The notes: generated by a model not told the origin, from the letters alone. Shown: positions 1 to 8,489, counted from the first letter of the stretch. The stretch: DNA of 64,000 nt from Neisseria sp. (GCF_030530745.1 NZ_JAUMUI010000010.1:20325-84324), one strand, 5' to 3'. Numbers and translations are program-made.

Positions 1-266
1 GTATCCAAAATAAAATCCACCCGGGCGATCCTGCCAGCAAAAACCTCTACGACCTGCCGCCGGAAGAAGACGCGCAAATTCCCACCGTGTGCGCTTCACT
101 GGAAGAGGCGTTGCAAGCATTGAAAGCCGACCATGAGTTTCTGACGCGCGGCGGCGTGTTCAGCAAAGACTGGATAGAGAGCTATATTTCTTTCAAAGAA
201 GAAGACGTGCGCCGTATCCGCATGGCGCCGCACCCGTTGGAATTCGAAATGTATTATTCCCTGTAA
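1..266 (+). CDS. glnA: Glutamine synthetase, C-terminal end (partial)
   Basis: The frame opening at base 3 and ending in TAA at 264-266 encodes about 87 residues that read like the C-terminus of type I glutamine synthetase (ATP-dependent ammonium assimilation onto glutamate). It includes the segments [28 protein letters not shown] and the terminal [11 protein letters not shown], which are characteristic of GlnA. The start lies outside the window. A strong hairpin terminator follows at once, so this is the end of its transcription unit. Confidence 0.93.
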   Translation, partial: IQNKIHPGDPASKNLYDLPPEEDAQIPTVCASLEEALQALKADHEFLTRGGVFSKDWIESYISFKEEDVRRIRMAPHPLEFEMYYSL

Positions 267-281
267 CCGCAGCAACGGCAG

Positions 282-314
282 AATACCCCGTACAAAAATG
301 CGGGGTATTTTTTT
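282..314 (+). terminator. Rho-independent terminator of glnA
   Basis: Perfect stem AATACCCCG / CGGGGTATT followed by a run of T residues, 16 bases after the glnA stop codon. Confidence 0.9.
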
Positions 315-730
315 GCAGGGGGTATGTTGTGGCGAAAGTTGAATGGATTGCCAGGGCCGTCTGAAATGCTCGAACCGTCTTCCAAGCGGTTACGGAATAC
401 GGCCGGCAATGCTTAACATTGCCATATCATTAAAAAGAAAACCGGAAGAGGATATGAAAATATATTGAATGCCCGCGTGTCCATCATTTTATCCGTTTTC
501 CTATAATACAGGCATACCATATATTCATATTTACAAAATAACTTTATGATTAAATAAGCATAATATAAATATATCATTAATTTTTAACAACAAATTTTTG
601 CAAAAAAAAAACAAAATAAAACGAAACAAAATCATGTATATAACACTCTTATAGGCAAGATTTTCATTTTCAGGTTTATTCTTGATGGAATCTTGTTTCT
701 TGTTTTTAATCTATATTTAAGGAGTTTTAT
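315..730. other. Gene-free AT-rich leader region before the bacteriocin gene
   Basis: No convincing coding frame. There is one uptake sequence near 357. A TATAAT hexamer at 502-507 could be a -10 element but lacks a good -35. From about 470 the sequence becomes very AT-rich up to the bacteriocin start, in sharp contrast to the core genes. Confidence 0.5.
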
Positions 731-973
731 ATGACTGCTTTAGCAATGAATGATTTGGGTATGCAGGAACTGACCATGGCCGAACTGGATTTGGTTGCCG
801 GAGGCTGGGATTGGGGTAAAGTAAACTGGGGACGGGCTGCTGCAATAGGCGGCGCTGGTGCTGCTGGAGGTGGTATCGCAGGTTCTGCTGGTGGTCCCAT
901 TGGTGCAGGCCTAGGAGCCGCTGGCGGTTTTGTGGCCGGCTTTGGCGGAGCAGTAATTGCTGATGCTTGGTAA
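731..973 (+). CDS. Double-glycine-leader bacteriocin/microcin-like precursor peptide
   Basis: This 80-residue peptide has a leader (residues 1-25) ending QELTMAELDLVAGG. That is the classical GG-type leader, closely resembling the colicin V leader pattern (LTxxELDxVxGG) that is cut by C39-peptidase ABC exporters. The predicted mature peptide is about 55 residues: a Trp-rich start (WDWGKVNWG), then a Gly/Ala-rich stretch full of GxxxG-like spacing, and a C-terminal Trp. This composition is typical of class II pore-forming bacteriocins. A good ribosome site (AAGGAG) precedes the ATG. It heads a row of tiny membrane proteins that may provide immunity. No exporter or peptidase gene lies nearby, so export would need machinery encoded elsewhere. 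Function is inferred from leader and composition only. Confidence 0.8.
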   Translation: MTALAMNDLGMQELTMAELDLVAGGWDWGKVNWGRAAAIGGAGAAGGGIAGSAGGPIGAGLGAAGGFVAGFGGAVIADAW

Positions 974-1060
974 AAGCTCGCTGTAATTATTTAGAATTTG
1001 GTAGTTTGGCAAAGCCAAACTACCAATAAAATTTCAATTTTATCAAAATGGGATACAACG

Positions 1061-1249
1061 ATGAACACCAAAAGATTTTTACTGATTTCAGGAGGTATAT
1101 TTTTTCTATTTATGCTCGTTACTTCTTATTTATTTGTGTATAACGAATTTTTAACCTCTCTTAAATTCTCTATCATTTCCACATTGGTTTTTGTTCCGGT
1201 AAATTTTCTCTTGAATAAGTTGTTTAATAAAAAGGCTTTCACTAAATAA
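1061..1249 (+). CDS. Small two-helix membrane protein, candidate bacteriocin immunity protein
   Basis: The 62-residue product begins MNTKRFLLISGG and has two hydrophobic segments (about residues 5-27 and 34-52) followed by a basic tail (NKLFNKKAFTK). An upstream in-frame GTG at 998 would add 21 hydrophilic residues, but ATG 1061 starts directly before the first helix and is preferred. It follows the bacteriocin gene by about 90 bases and shares size and architecture with the next small genes. The immunity role is inferred from position and topology. Confidence 0.55.
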   Translation: MNTKRFLLISGGIFFLFMLVTSYLFVYNEFLTSLKFSIISTLVFVPVNFLLNKLFNKKAFTK

Positions 1250-1329
1250 AGATCATGTGTAGACTGATTGTACTTGCCACAAAATACTGCATGCCACAAA
1301 AATATTTTTAAGTTAAAGGTGGAATAGCA

Positions 1330-1557
1330 ATGGTATATTTTGGAACCGGTATGGATAAAAAAGAAAGTGTACTCAGCCCTATTGATAAAATTATGTTTTT
1401 GATAACATTTATTGTATTGTTTCTTCTATTTTATTTCGGATCGGGATACGGCTTTTTAAATTCATTTTTTATCAGTGCGGGCTTCACGCTGATATGTTCC
1501 ATAATTCGGATAATCGGGCTTAAATTAGCTAAAAAAATTAATAAAAATATCAAATAG
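1330..1557 (+). CDS. Small membrane protein, immunity-like (paralogue 1)
   Basis: The 75-residue protein has two hydrophobic helices and ends in a lysine-rich tail (LKLAKKINKNIK). The ATG at 1330 has a well-placed AAAGGTGG; an in-frame ATG at 1351 is the alternative. It is clearly paralogous to the gene at 1610: both share LSP near the N-terminus, an IMF motif, GFLNS, an FTLI block and LKLAKK. Such tandem paralogues next to a bacteriocin gene suggest immunity proteins, possibly to several related peptides. Confidence 0.6.
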   Translation: MVYFGTGMDKKESVLSPIDKIMFLITFIVLFLLFYFGSGYGFLNSFFISAGFTLICSIIRIIGLKLAKKINKNIK

Positions 1558-1609
1558 ATTTTTAATATACGGTAATTACAGGAGACCGTTTGCGCATTTT
1601 GGATTTGGT

Positions 1610-1819
1610 ATGGAGATAAAGAAGGATAAAAGAAGCATACTCAGCCCTGTTGAAGCGATAATGTTTTCAATATTGTTGATTGCAATTTTTCTTTATTCCT
1701 GCTTTATATCAAGACATGGTTTCTTAAATTCGGTATTTTTCAGTTTGTGTTTCACTCTCATACCGCTTATATGCCGGATAACCGTGCTTAAATTAGCTAA
1801 GAAAAATTCTGAAAAATAA
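1610..1819 (+). CDS. Small membrane protein, immunity-like (paralogue 2)
   Basis: The 69-residue two-helix protein is paralogous to the one at 1330, with shared LSP, IMF, GFLNS, FTLI and LKLAKK blocks at the same spacing. No strong ribosome site precedes ATG 1610. It ends in a basic tail (AKKNSEK). The function is inferred as immunity to the bacteriocin at 731 or a relative. Confidence 0.6.
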   Translation: MEIKKDKRSILSPVEAIMFSILLIAIFLYSCFISRHGFLNSVFFSLCFTLIPLICRITVLKLAKKNSEK

Positions 1820-1898
1820 TAAGCTGTTTTTTTTACGGTTTCTATAAACATTATCTATTGTCGGTGGCAGTCAAATGAATGAGAGGGAAACAGGCATT

Positions 1899-2062
1899 AT
1901 GAATATAAAATTACTTATAACAGTTTTGATTATATTGTTTTTTATGCAGTTGCAGTAAATTCTTTATATTATGGGCATAGTTTGAAGAGATCACTCCTGT
2001 TGAGCCTGACTACTGCAATTTTAACTTTTACGATGATTATGATAGGAAGTGGACTGAAATAA
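1899..2062 (+). pseudogene. Frameshifted small membrane protein (same family)
   Basis: The frame from ATG 1899 (MNIKLLITVLI...) stops at 1956-1958, but a second frame takes over at the six-T run at 1938-1943. It continues YAVAVNSLYYGHSLKRSLLL and on to a TAA at 2060-2062. One extra T would join them into a two-helix protein of about 54 residues like its neighbours. An in-frame ATG at 1875 is an alternative start. The break is either a true mutation, slippage in the T tract, or a sequencing error. Confidence 0.5.
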
Positions 2063-2109
2063 CCTGCTGCTAAAATTAAGCTGTTCCAACCAAAAAAGAA
2101 AGAAATATC

Positions 2110-2301
2110 ATGCTGCATAAAATCTTAACCGTCTGCATGTATTTTTTCACCGTCTACTGCATTTTTATCTTTTTTGCATGGGTTTATGAAATCCTTACCG
2201 TAGGTTTCGCATGGAGGGAGGCTGCCGTTTATGCAAGGTCTTTCTTGATTTTTTCGGCACTTGCCGTTTTTTCTTACCGAGCGGTTTATCCTTATAAATA
2301 A
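2110..2301 (+). CDS. Small hydrophobic protein of unknown function
   Basis: The 63-residue product has two membrane segments (about residues 4-30 and 43-58) separated by a short polar loop (AWREAAVYARS). It belongs to the run of tiny membrane proteins downstream of the bacteriocin gene. It shows no clear sequence identity to the LSP/GFLNS pair, so it may be immunity to another peptide or unrelated. Confidence 0.5.
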   Translation: MLHKILTVCMYFFTVYCIFIFFAWVYEILTVGFAWREAAVYARSFLIFSALAVFSYRAVYPYK

Positions 2302-2342
2302 TTTTTATTGTAACGGTATTGAAAATATATAGGCGGTAAATC

Positions 2343-2513
2343 ATGATGAAAACTTTCATAATATCCTGCTTCTATTTTTTCTTTATGTTTTTCTATTTTC
2401 ATTTTGTTGTTTTCCGAAAAAAACAAACTGTGGAAAAACCGCTGGCCGCTGCTTTTACGGCCACCGTTGTTTTCGCCGCCGGTTTTTATCTGCTGAACCG
2501 TTTGTTTCCTTGA
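2343..2513 (+). CDS. Very small membrane protein, last gene of the bacteriocin cassette
   Basis: ATG 2343 to TGA 2511-2513 encodes 56 residues (MMKTFIISCFYFFFMFF...). There are two hydrophobic helices with a central basic loop (FRKKQTVEK), ending LLNRLFP, which echoes LLNKLF in the protein at 1061. ATG 2346 is an equal alternative start. An uptake-sequence hairpin follows, closing the cassette. Confidence 0.5.
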   Translation: MMKTFIISCFYFFFMFFYFHFVVFRKKQTVEKPLAAAFTATVVFAAGFYLLNRLFP

Positions 2514-2544
2514 TTTCCCGTATGGCGGGGCGTTTCCTGCAGGG

Positions 2545-2570
2545 GGCCGTCTGAAAGTTTTCAGACGGCC
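2545..2570. terminator. Uptake-sequence inverted repeat, terminator of the small-gene cassette
   Basis: GGCCGTCTGAAA and its reverse complement separated by two bases form a strong hairpin after the 2343 gene. Confidence 0.75.
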
Positions 2571-2638
2571 TCGGGCTGTTTGCGGTTTGCGCTTTCCTTT
2601 ACAATGCCGGGGTTTTCCGCATTTTCCTGCAACTGTTT

Positions 2639-4198
2639 ATGACCCTGCCCAAACCTGCTGCCACCCTGCTGCTCGCGCTGCTGCCGATCGGCTTTCCTGC
2701 CGTGATGGTGGCTGCGCCCCTGTTTGCGCTGGCATTTTATGAAAACGAAGGCATGGTATGGCAGATGCTGCAAGACGGATATATCCGGTGGCGCATCGGC
2801 TGGACCACGCTTCAGGCGGCGGTTACCTGCGTGTTGGCGCTGCTGGCGGGCGTGCCGGCGGCTTGGGTGTTGGCGCGGCTGGCGTTTCCCGGGCGGCGTT
2901 GGATTCTGCGCCTGTTGATGCTGCCGTTTGTGATGCCCACGCTGGTGGCCGGTATGGGCGTGTTGGCGCTGTTCGGCCCGCACGGCATGTTGTGGGCCGG
3001 CTGGGAAGACACGCCCTACCTGCTGCTTTACGGCAATGTATTTTTCAACCTGCCCGTGCTGGTGCGCGCGGCGTATCAGGGGTTTCTGCAGGTGCCTGCG
3101 GCGCGGCTGCACACGGCGCAGACGTTGGGTGCAAACGCATGGCAGCGTTTTTGGCATGTCGAACGCCCCGTGTTGCAGCCGTGGCTGGCGGGCGGCGTGT
3201 GTTTGGTGTTTTTATATTGTTTTTCGGGTTTCGGGCTGGCGCTGCTGCTCGGCGGCAGCCGTTATGCCACGGTGGAAGTGGAAATCTACCAGCTGATTGC
3301 GTATGAACTCGATATGGCGCAGGCTTCGGTGCTGGTGTGGCTGGTGCTGGCGGTTACCGCGCTGGCGGGCGTGCTGTATGCATGGTTCGGCCGCCGCACC
3401 GCTTCAAGCCGCACCATCCGCCCGCTGCCGCCCGGGCCGCCGCGCACGTTTGCCGCCAAAGCCCTGCTGGCGGGTTCGCTGCTGCTTTTGGCCGCCTGTT
3501 GCGCCCTGCCGCTGCTGGCCGTGTTATGGCAGGCGGCGCAGGCAGGGGATTCCTGGCGGGTGTGGCGGCAGGCCGACACACTGCATGCGCTGTGGAATAC
3601 CCTGCGTTTCACTTTTGGAGCCATGCTGCCGGCGTTGCTGCTGGGTGTGCTGCATGCGGCTTTGGCGCGCCGCGCCGCGTGGGTGCGCGCGCTGACGTTT
3701 CTGCCGTTTATGGTGTCGCCCGTGTGTGTGGCGTTCGGCCTGCTGCTGCTTTATCCCGAATGGACGGCATCGCTGCCGCTTTTGGTGGCCGTTTACGCGC
3801 TGTTGGCTTATCCTTTTATTGCCAAAGACCTGCTCGCCGCCCGGGATGCGCTGCCCGCCAATTATGCCGCAGCCGCCCGCAGCTTGGGTGCCACGCCGTT
3901 TCAGACGGCCTTAACCGTTACCGTTCCGCTGTTGCTGCCTGCGTTGAGGCGCGGGCTGACTTTGGCTGCCGCCACCTGCGTGGGCGAATTTGCCGCCACA
4001 CTGTTTTTGTCGCGCCCCGAATGGCAGACGCTCACCACCCTGATTTACCGCTATCTCGGCACGGCGGGCGCAGAAAACCACGATCGTGCGATGGTGCTCA
4101 CGGCGGTGCTGATGCTGCTGGCTTTACTGGTGTTTTTATTGCTGGACGCCGCTGATAAAGATAAGAAGAACAGGCCGTCTGAAAACCATACGCGGTAA
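2639..4198 (+). CDS. thiP: ThiP-type ABC transporter permease
   Basis: This 519-residue inner-membrane protein has about 12 hydrophobic helices and two binding-protein-dependent permease halves. Each half carries an EAA-type loop that docks the ATPase: around residues 152-178 (AARLHTAQTLGA...) and 405-432 (NYAAAARSLGATPF). The duplicated layout fits the FbpB/ThiP group, and overall length and motifs fit ThiP, the thiamine/TPP uptake permease. An iron (FbpB-like) substrate cannot be excluded because the binding protein and ATPase genes are not adjacent. The start follows a terminator hairpin, so it is probably transcribed on its own. Confidence 0.8.
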   Translation: MTLPKPAATLLLALLPIGFPAVMVAAPLFALAFYENEGMVWQMLQDGYIRWRIGWTTLQAAVTCVLALLAGVPAAWVLARLAFPGRRWILRLLMLPFVMPTLVAGMGVLALFGPHGMLWAGWEDTPYLLLYGNVFFNLPVLVRAAYQGFLQVPAARLHTAQTLGANAWQRFWHVERPVLQPWLAGGVCLVFLYCFSGFGLALLLGGSRYATVEVEIYQLIAYELDMAQASVLVWLVLAVTALAGVLYAWFGRRTASSRTIRPLPPGPPRTFAAKALLAGSLLLLAACCALPLLAVLWQAAQAGDSWRVWRQADTLHALWNTLRFTFGAMLPALLLGVLHAALARRAAWVRALTFLPFMVSPVCVAFGLLLLYPEWTASLPLLVAVYALLAYPFIAKDLLAARDALPANYAAAARSLGATPFQTALTVTVPLLLPALRRGLTLAAATCVGEFAATLFLSRPEWQTLTTLIYRYLGTAGAENHDRAMVLTAVLMLLALLVFLLLDAADKDKKNRPSENHTR

Positions 4199-4214
4199 GT
4201 TAACCTGAAAGGCA

Positions 4215-4246
4215 GAGGCCGTCTGAAAACTGTTCCAGACGGCCTC
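4215..4246. terminator. Convergent uptake-sequence terminator between thiP and hslO
   Basis: GAGGCCGTCTG and CAGACGGCCTC form a stem between two converging genes, so it can serve both strands. Confidence 0.8.
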
Positions 4247-4285
4247 GGATTGTTTCCGGCGCTGTTTCACGCAGCCGGCAGGGCG

Positions 4286-5191
4286 TTATTGAATCCGCGC
4301 CCTTTCGCCGCGCACGGCGGCGGCAACGTCCATGCCGAAAAGGGCGTTGATGTCGGTTTCGTCGAACACATATTCGGCATTGCAGAAATCGCAGTCGATT
4401 TTCACACTGCCTTGTTCTTCAAGCACCGAGCCGACTTCTTCACCGCCCAGCATCAGCAGCATATCGCTGACCTTGCCGCGCGAGCAGGTGCAGGCGAATT
4501 CGATGGGTTCGGCATCAAACACGCGCGGAGGGGTTTCGTGGAACAGCCGGTAGAGCAGGTGGTGTGCGTCAAGCTGCACCAGTTCTTCCGCGTTCACGGT
4601 TTGCGCAAGCGTGGCAACGTGTTCCCACGCCTCGGGGGCGGGAGCCGGTTCGGGCAGACGCTGCACCAGCAGGCCGCCGCACGCTTCGTCGGAAGCGGCC
4701 AGCGTAATGTGAGTGTCGAGCTGCTCCGAACGTTTCATATAGTTCACCAGCATTTGCGCGATGCTTTCGCCCTCAAGCGGCACCACGCCCTGCCACGGTT
4801 CGCCGTCTTGCGGTTGCAGGGTAATCGCAAAAATGCCGTTGTCGCCCAGCAGGCTGCGCAGGTTTTCACTGTCGCCGATAGCGGCCTGCGTGTCCCAGCG
4901 GGCGGTGGCGCGGCAGGTGCCGGCGGAAGTGGCTTCCGCCACCAGCATTTTCAAACGGCCTTGCCCCTGCACCTGCACAATCAGCGTGCCCTCGGTTTTC
5001 AGGTTGCTCGAAAGCAGCGCACCGGCGGCGAGCAGCTCGCCCAATGCGCGGCGGATAGCTGCGGGGTAGTGTTTCTGGCCGGCGATGTGGCGCCACACCT
5101 CTTCCAGGCGCACGTGCTGACCGCGCACGGGCATATCGTCGAAAATAAAACGGGTGCGGCAATCGGTGGAAACGGGGCCGGAAGTAGTCAT
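4286..5191 (-). CDS. hslO: Redox-regulated chaperone Hsp33
   Basis: The 301-residue cytoplasmic holdase is activated by oxidation and protects unfolded proteins. The C-terminal zinc switch is visible as CxC at about residues 232/234 (CTCSRGK) and CxxC at about 266/269 (CDFC), almost exactly where E. coli Hsp33 has them. ATG 5191 is chosen over the ATG six codons upstream (5209) because AGGAA sits nine bases before it. It is the only gene of its unit, flanked by uptake-sequence hairpins on both sides. Confidence 0.93.
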   Translation of the reverse strand: MTTSGPVSTDCRTRFIFDDMPVRGQHVRLEEVWRHIAGQKHYPAAIRRALGELLAAGALLSSNLKTEGTLIVQVQGQGRLKMLVAEATSAGTCRATARWDTQAAIGDSENLRSLLGDNGIFAITLQPQDGEPWQGVVPLEGESIAQMLVNYMKRSEQLDTHITLAASDEACGGLLVQRLPEPAPAPEAWEHVATLAQTVNAEELVQLDAHHLLYRLFHETPPRVFDAEPIEFACTCSRGKVSDMLLMLGGEEVGSVLEEQGSVKIDCDFCNAEYVFDETDINALFGMDVAAAVRGERARIQ

Positions 5192-5285
5192 TTCAAGGTG
5201 TTCCTGCATGGTTTTTCAGACGGCCTCAATATGGTTACAGGCCGTCTGAAATCAAGGGGCGGCGTTTTAAAATGCTTTTTAGCTC

Positions 5286-5355
5286 TAGGGTCTGTCGACA
5301 TTTAACCGGCGAAGCGGTTTTTTGAGGCAAAATCCGCATCTGCGCTGCCTCGTAT
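5286..5355. repeat. One-ended remnant of the TAGGG-type MITE
   Basis: TAGGGTCTGTCGACA at 5286-5300, followed by CCGGCGAAGCGGTTTTTTGA, matches the inverted right end of the complete element at 41501-41664 for about 45 bases. The opposite end is missing. The right boundary given is approximate. Confidence 0.7.
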
Positions 5356-5361
5356 CAAAAG

Positions 5362-5389
5362 TTAACTGGCTTCACTATTATGCTAAAAT
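5362..5389 (+). promoter_or_regulatory. Candidate yebC promoter
   Basis: TTAACT, 16 bases, then TAAAAT with an upstream TG (extended -10 TGCTAAAAT), about 60 bases before yebC. It lies just right of the MITE remnant. Confidence 0.4.
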
Positions 5390-5448
5390 AGCGGCCTTTA
5401 AAAATAACCGCCCGCAATCAAACGGTTGCGGAAATTGAAAGGAAAATT

Positions 5449-6177
5449 ATGGCAGGCCACAGCAAATGGGCGAATATCCAACACCGTAAAAGCCGTCAGG
5501 ACGCCAAACGCGGCAAAATCTTCACACGCTTGATCAAAGAAATCACCGTTGCCGCCAGAATGGGCGGCGGCGATCCCGCATCCAACCCGCGCCTGCGCCT
5601 GGCGGTGGACAAAGCCACCGGCAACAATATGCCCAAAGACAACATCCAGCGCGCCATCGACAAAGGCACCGGCAATCTGGAAGGCGTGGAATACGTAGAA
5701 CTGCGCTATGAAGGCTACGGCATCGGCGGCGCCGCGCTGATGGTGGACTGCCTCACCGACAACAAAACCCGCACCGTGGCCGATGTGCGCCACGCCTTCA
5801 ACAAAAACGGCGGCAACCTCGGCACCGACGGCTGCGTGGCGTTCAACTTCGTGCATCAGGGCTACCTGCTGTTCGCGCCGGGCGTGAGCGAAGACGCGCT
5901 GATGGAAGCCGCGCTCGAAGCCGGCGCGGAAGACGTGGTTGCCAACGACGACGGCTCCATCGAAGTGATTACCGCCCCCAACGACTGGGCGGGCGTGAAA
6001 GCCGCGCTCGAAGCCGCAGGCTTTCAGTCGGAAGACGGCGACGTAACCATGCGCGCGCAAAACGAAACCGAATTGAGCGGCGAAGATGCCGAAAAAATGC
6101 AGAAACTCATCGACGCGCTAGAAGATTTGGACGACGTGCAAAACGTTTACACATCAGCCGTGCTGAATTTCGAATAA
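5449..6177 (+). CDS. yebC: YebC/PmpR family protein (TACO1-like)
   Basis: The 242-residue product begins [14 protein letters not shown] and has the conserved family blocks ([40 protein letters not shown]). Members of this family act as transcriptional regulators or help ribosomes through proline stretches. AAAGGAAA is well placed before the ATG. It is a single-gene unit ending in an uptake-sequence hairpin. The length is typical. Confidence 0.93.
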   Translation: MAGHSKWANIQHRKSRQDAKRGKIFTRLIKEITVAARMGGGDPASNPRLRLAVDKATGNNMPKDNIQRAIDKGTGNLEGVEYVELRYEGYGIGGAALMVDCLTDNKTRTVADVRHAFNKNGGNLGTDGCVAFNFVHQGYLLFAPGVSEDALMEAALEAGAEDVVANDDGSIEVITAPNDWAGVKAALEAAGFQSEDGDVTMRAQNETELSGEDAEKMQKLIDALEDLDDVQNVYTSAVLNFE

Positions 6178-6200
6178 GCAGTCCAACGGTAAAAGCTTAA

Positions 6201-6230
6201 AGGCCGTCTGAAAACATTTTCAGGCGGCCT
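6201..6230. terminator. Convergent terminator between yebC and the rRNA methyltransferase gene
   Basis: AGGCCGTCTGAAAA pairs with TTTTCAGGCGGCCT, allowing one mismatch. It lies between converging genes. Confidence 0.7.
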
Positions 6231-6280
6231 GAAGTATTTTTAAACCGGCTTCAAAAGCCTCGGGCTGTTAAGGGCGGTAT

Positions 6281-7423
6281 TTACCGGTTAGACCCCGCCA
6301 CCATATCGATCAGAAACAGGCGGCAGTCGAGATTGCCGTTAAACAGCGGGATTTTGCGTTTGGGCGAGAGACGCATCAGCTTGGGCATTTCGCGGTCGGC
6401 GGTGAACATGCCGGCGCGCCAGCCCGCGTAGTGCTGTTTGAGCCATGTGCCCAGCTGCGGGTAAAGCGCGTGCAGCGCCTGCACTTCGGCCAGCCGCACG
6501 CCGTAGGGCGGGTTGGAAACCATGATGCCGTGCTCGCCGTTGGGGCGGGCGGACTGCGCATCCTGCACGCGCCAATCAATCAGGTTGCCGACACCGGCGG
6601 CTTCGGCATTGGCTTCGGCGGTGCGTATCATGAAACGGTTGTTGTCGCTGCCCGCTATCGGGGCGGGCGTTTGCGGCAGAATCTGCCGTTCGGCTTCGCT
6701 GCGCAGATTTTGCCACAGGGCCGCATCGAAGTTTTTGAGTTTTTCAAAGCCGAAACGGCGCATCAGGCCGGGGGCGCGGCGGGCGGCTATCCGGGCGGCT
6801 TCGATGGCGAGGGTGCCGCTGCCGCAAAACGGGTCTTGAAACGGCTGCGTGCCGTCGTAGCCCGCCAGCAGCAGCAGGCCGGCGGCGAGGTTTTCGCGCA
6901 GCGGGGCTTCGCCCGTGTCTTGGCGGTAGCCGCGTTTGAACAGGGCTTCGCCGCTGGTGTCGAGAAAAATCTGCACGGTTTGTCCGCCGATAAAGGCGTG
7001 TACGCGCACGTCGGGGTTGGTTTTGCCCACGCTGGGGCGTGCGCCGAGCGCGTCGCGGAAGGCGTCGCACAGGGCGTCTTTGATTTTCAGGGCGGTGAAA
7101 TCGAGGCTTTTTACCCGCGCGCGTTTGCCTTCCACTTTCACTTTGAAGGTTTGTTCCAGCCCGAACCATCCGGCCCAGCGGATATTGCGGGCGAGGGCGT
7201 AGATGTCGGCTTCGCTGCGGTAGCTGCCTTTGGTCAGTTGCAGCAGCACGCGGCCGGCGGTGCGCGAATGCAGATTGATGCGGTAAACCTGTTCCAGCGT
7301 GCCTTTGCAGGCCACACCGCCGTCGGTGGGTTCGGTGTCGGCGCAGCCGAGTGCGGAGAGTTCCTGCTGCAAAACGCTTTCGAGGCCGCGCGGGCAGGTG
7401 GCGAAGAGGGAGTAGCGGGTCAT
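6281..7423 (-). CDS. rlmL: THUMP-domain RNA (guanine-N2) methyltransferase, RlmL N-half type
   Basis: The 380-residue product carries a THUMP RNA-binding region (about residues 45-155) and a Rossmann methyltransferase domain. The SAM-binding DPFCGSGT motif and the catalytic NPPYG motif (about 302-306) are both visible. This matches the N-terminal half of E. coli RlmL, which makes m2G2445 in 23S rRNA; the RlmK half is absent. The start [13 protein letters not shown] at 7423 is preferred because the longer frame to 7486 runs into a MITE. Confidence 0.85.
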   Translation of the reverse strand: MTRYSLFATCPRGLESVLQQELSALGCADTEPTDGGVACKGTLEQVYRINLHSRTAGRVLLQLTKGSYRSEADIYALARNIRWAGWFGLEQTFKVKVEGKRARVKSLDFTALKIKDALCDAFRDALGARPSVGKTNPDVRVHAFIGGQTVQIFLDTSGEALFKRGYRQDTGEAPLRENLAAGLLLLAGYDGTQPFQDPFCGSGTLAIEAARIAARRAPGLMRRFGFEKLKNFDAALWQNLRSEAERQILPQTPAPIAGSDNNRFMIRTAEANAEAAGVGNLIDWRVQDAQSARPNGEHGIMVSNPPYGVRLAEVQALHALYPQLGTWLKQHYAGWRAGMFTADREMPKLMRLSPKRKIPLFNGNLDCRLFLIDMVAGSNR

Positions 7424-7453
7424 GGGGGCTTTCGGGGTGGTGGGATTCAGGCT

Positions 7454-7597
7454 GAGACCTTTGCAAAACCCCCATCTGCGGCGCATTTCTGCGTTGTGTG
7501 CTGGCCCGCTCGCTTGCCTAACTTCATGTTATGTCTGCGCTCGCTGCGCTGCTACGCCTTGAACTGCATCCGCATCTGGGGGTTTTGCAAAGGTCTC
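7454..7597. mobile_element. MITE with GAGACCTTTGCAAAA ends
   Basis: A 144-base element with near-perfect terminal inverted repeats of about 21 bases (GAGACCTTTGCAAAACCCCC). It has no coding capacity. The ends resemble, as I recall, those of IS1106/IS5-family elements of Neisseria. The interior shares GCGCATTTCTGCGTTGTG and CTGCTACGCCTTGAACTGCA with the copy at 50774-50933. Confidence 0.75.
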
Positions 7598-7727
7598 AGG
7601 CCGTCTGAATCGTTAAACATCAGATAATGCGGTTGATTATAACTGTGCAGAGGGCTTTGCGGCAGAATATTTCAGACGGCCTGCCCGGCTGATTTTATAA
7701 TATGCTTTTTCCATTTCAAGGGTTGTC

Positions 7728-8333
7728 ATGAACGCCACCGAAATCATCCACATCATCGGCACCGCCGCTTTCGCCCTTTCCGGCTATCTGGTCGGCGTGC
7801 GCAAGCGGCTGGATATGCTGGGCGTGATGATTGCGGCCATGCTCACCGCCATCGGCGGCGGCATGATGCGCGATGCCATTGTCGGCCGCATACCGCTGGT
7901 GTTCACCCAAAACACCGCATGGGTGGTTATCGGCATCACGTTGCTGCTTGCTTGGGGGTTCAAGCTGCAAAACACCCGCAAACGCGAGCTGGCGGCGGTG
8001 TTTTTGTGGGCCGACTCGTTGGGTTTGGCGGCGTTCACCATCACCGGCGCGCAGGCAGGCTTGGCGCTGGACGTGAATATTTTCGGCGTGGTGATGCTCG
8101 GCTTTATCACGGCGGTGGGCGGCGGCATTGTGCGCGATATGCTGGTGAACGATATTCCCATGATTTTGCGCAAGGATTTTTACGGCACCGTGTCGGTGAT
8201 TATCGGCCTTGCGCTCTACGGGTTGGACAAACTGGGCTGGGTAAACCCGTTCACATTGAACCTGCTGCTGTTCGGCGGTTATGTGCTCAGGCTGTGGGCG
8301 TACCGCGTGGCCTGGAGGCTGCCGAAATTTTGA
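7728..8333 (+). CDS. TRIC/UPF0126 family membrane protein (YicG-like)
   Basis: The 201-residue product has about seven transmembrane helices formed by two repeats. Each repeat carries the glycine signature AIGGGMMRD (about residues 43-51) and AVGGGIVRD (about 129-137), diagnostic of trimeric intracellular cation channels and their bacterial relatives. It is probably an inner-membrane cation channel; the physiological substrate is unknown. It is monocistronic and ends at an uptake-sequence hairpin. Confidence 0.88.
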   Translation: MNATEIIHIIGTAAFALSGYLVGVRKRLDMLGVMIAAMLTAIGGGMMRDAIVGRIPLVFTQNTAWVVIGITLLLAWGFKLQNTRKRELAAVFLWADSLGLAAFTITGAQAGLALDVNIFGVVMLGFITAVGGGIVRDMLVNDIPMILRKDFYGTVSVIIGLALYGLDKLGWVNPFTLNLLLFGGYVLRLWAYRVAWRLPKF

Positions 8334-8335
8334 TT

Positions 8336-8370
8336 AAGGCCGTCTGAAACGGTGGCTTTCAGACGGCCTT
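8336..8370. terminator. Uptake-sequence terminator after the TRIC gene
   Basis: AAGGCCGTCTGAAA / TTTCAGACGGCCTT stem with a short loop, directly after the stop codon. Confidence 0.75.
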
Positions 8371-8489
8371 ATCTTTTATACTTCGCCATCCGTTTGCCAA
8401 CCATATACTGTTTATACTGTTTCAGACGGCCTGAACAGCCTGCAAAGGTTTCAAGCCGTCTGAAAACCTTATCTAACCGAAAGATTGCC

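Noticed and set aside
998-1060. Longer N-terminus for the first immunity-like protein (GTG 998)
   Set aside because: The added 21 residues are hydrophilic and precede the first helix without a ribosome site; ATG 1061 fits the family size.
2571-2638. TPP riboswitch upstream of thiP
   Set aside because: Only 68 bases after a terminator hairpin, without the conserved CUGAGA or GACC-type TPP motifs.
4250-5305. Long plus-strand frame opposite hslO
   Set aside because: It is the antisense shadow of hslO, rich in His/Gly/Ala as expected from GC-rich antisense, and has no ribosome site or known domain.
6431-7627. 398-codon plus-strand frame opposite the RlmL-type gene
   Set aside because: Antisense shadow; it also runs through the MITE at 7454-7597, which no real gene would encode consistently.
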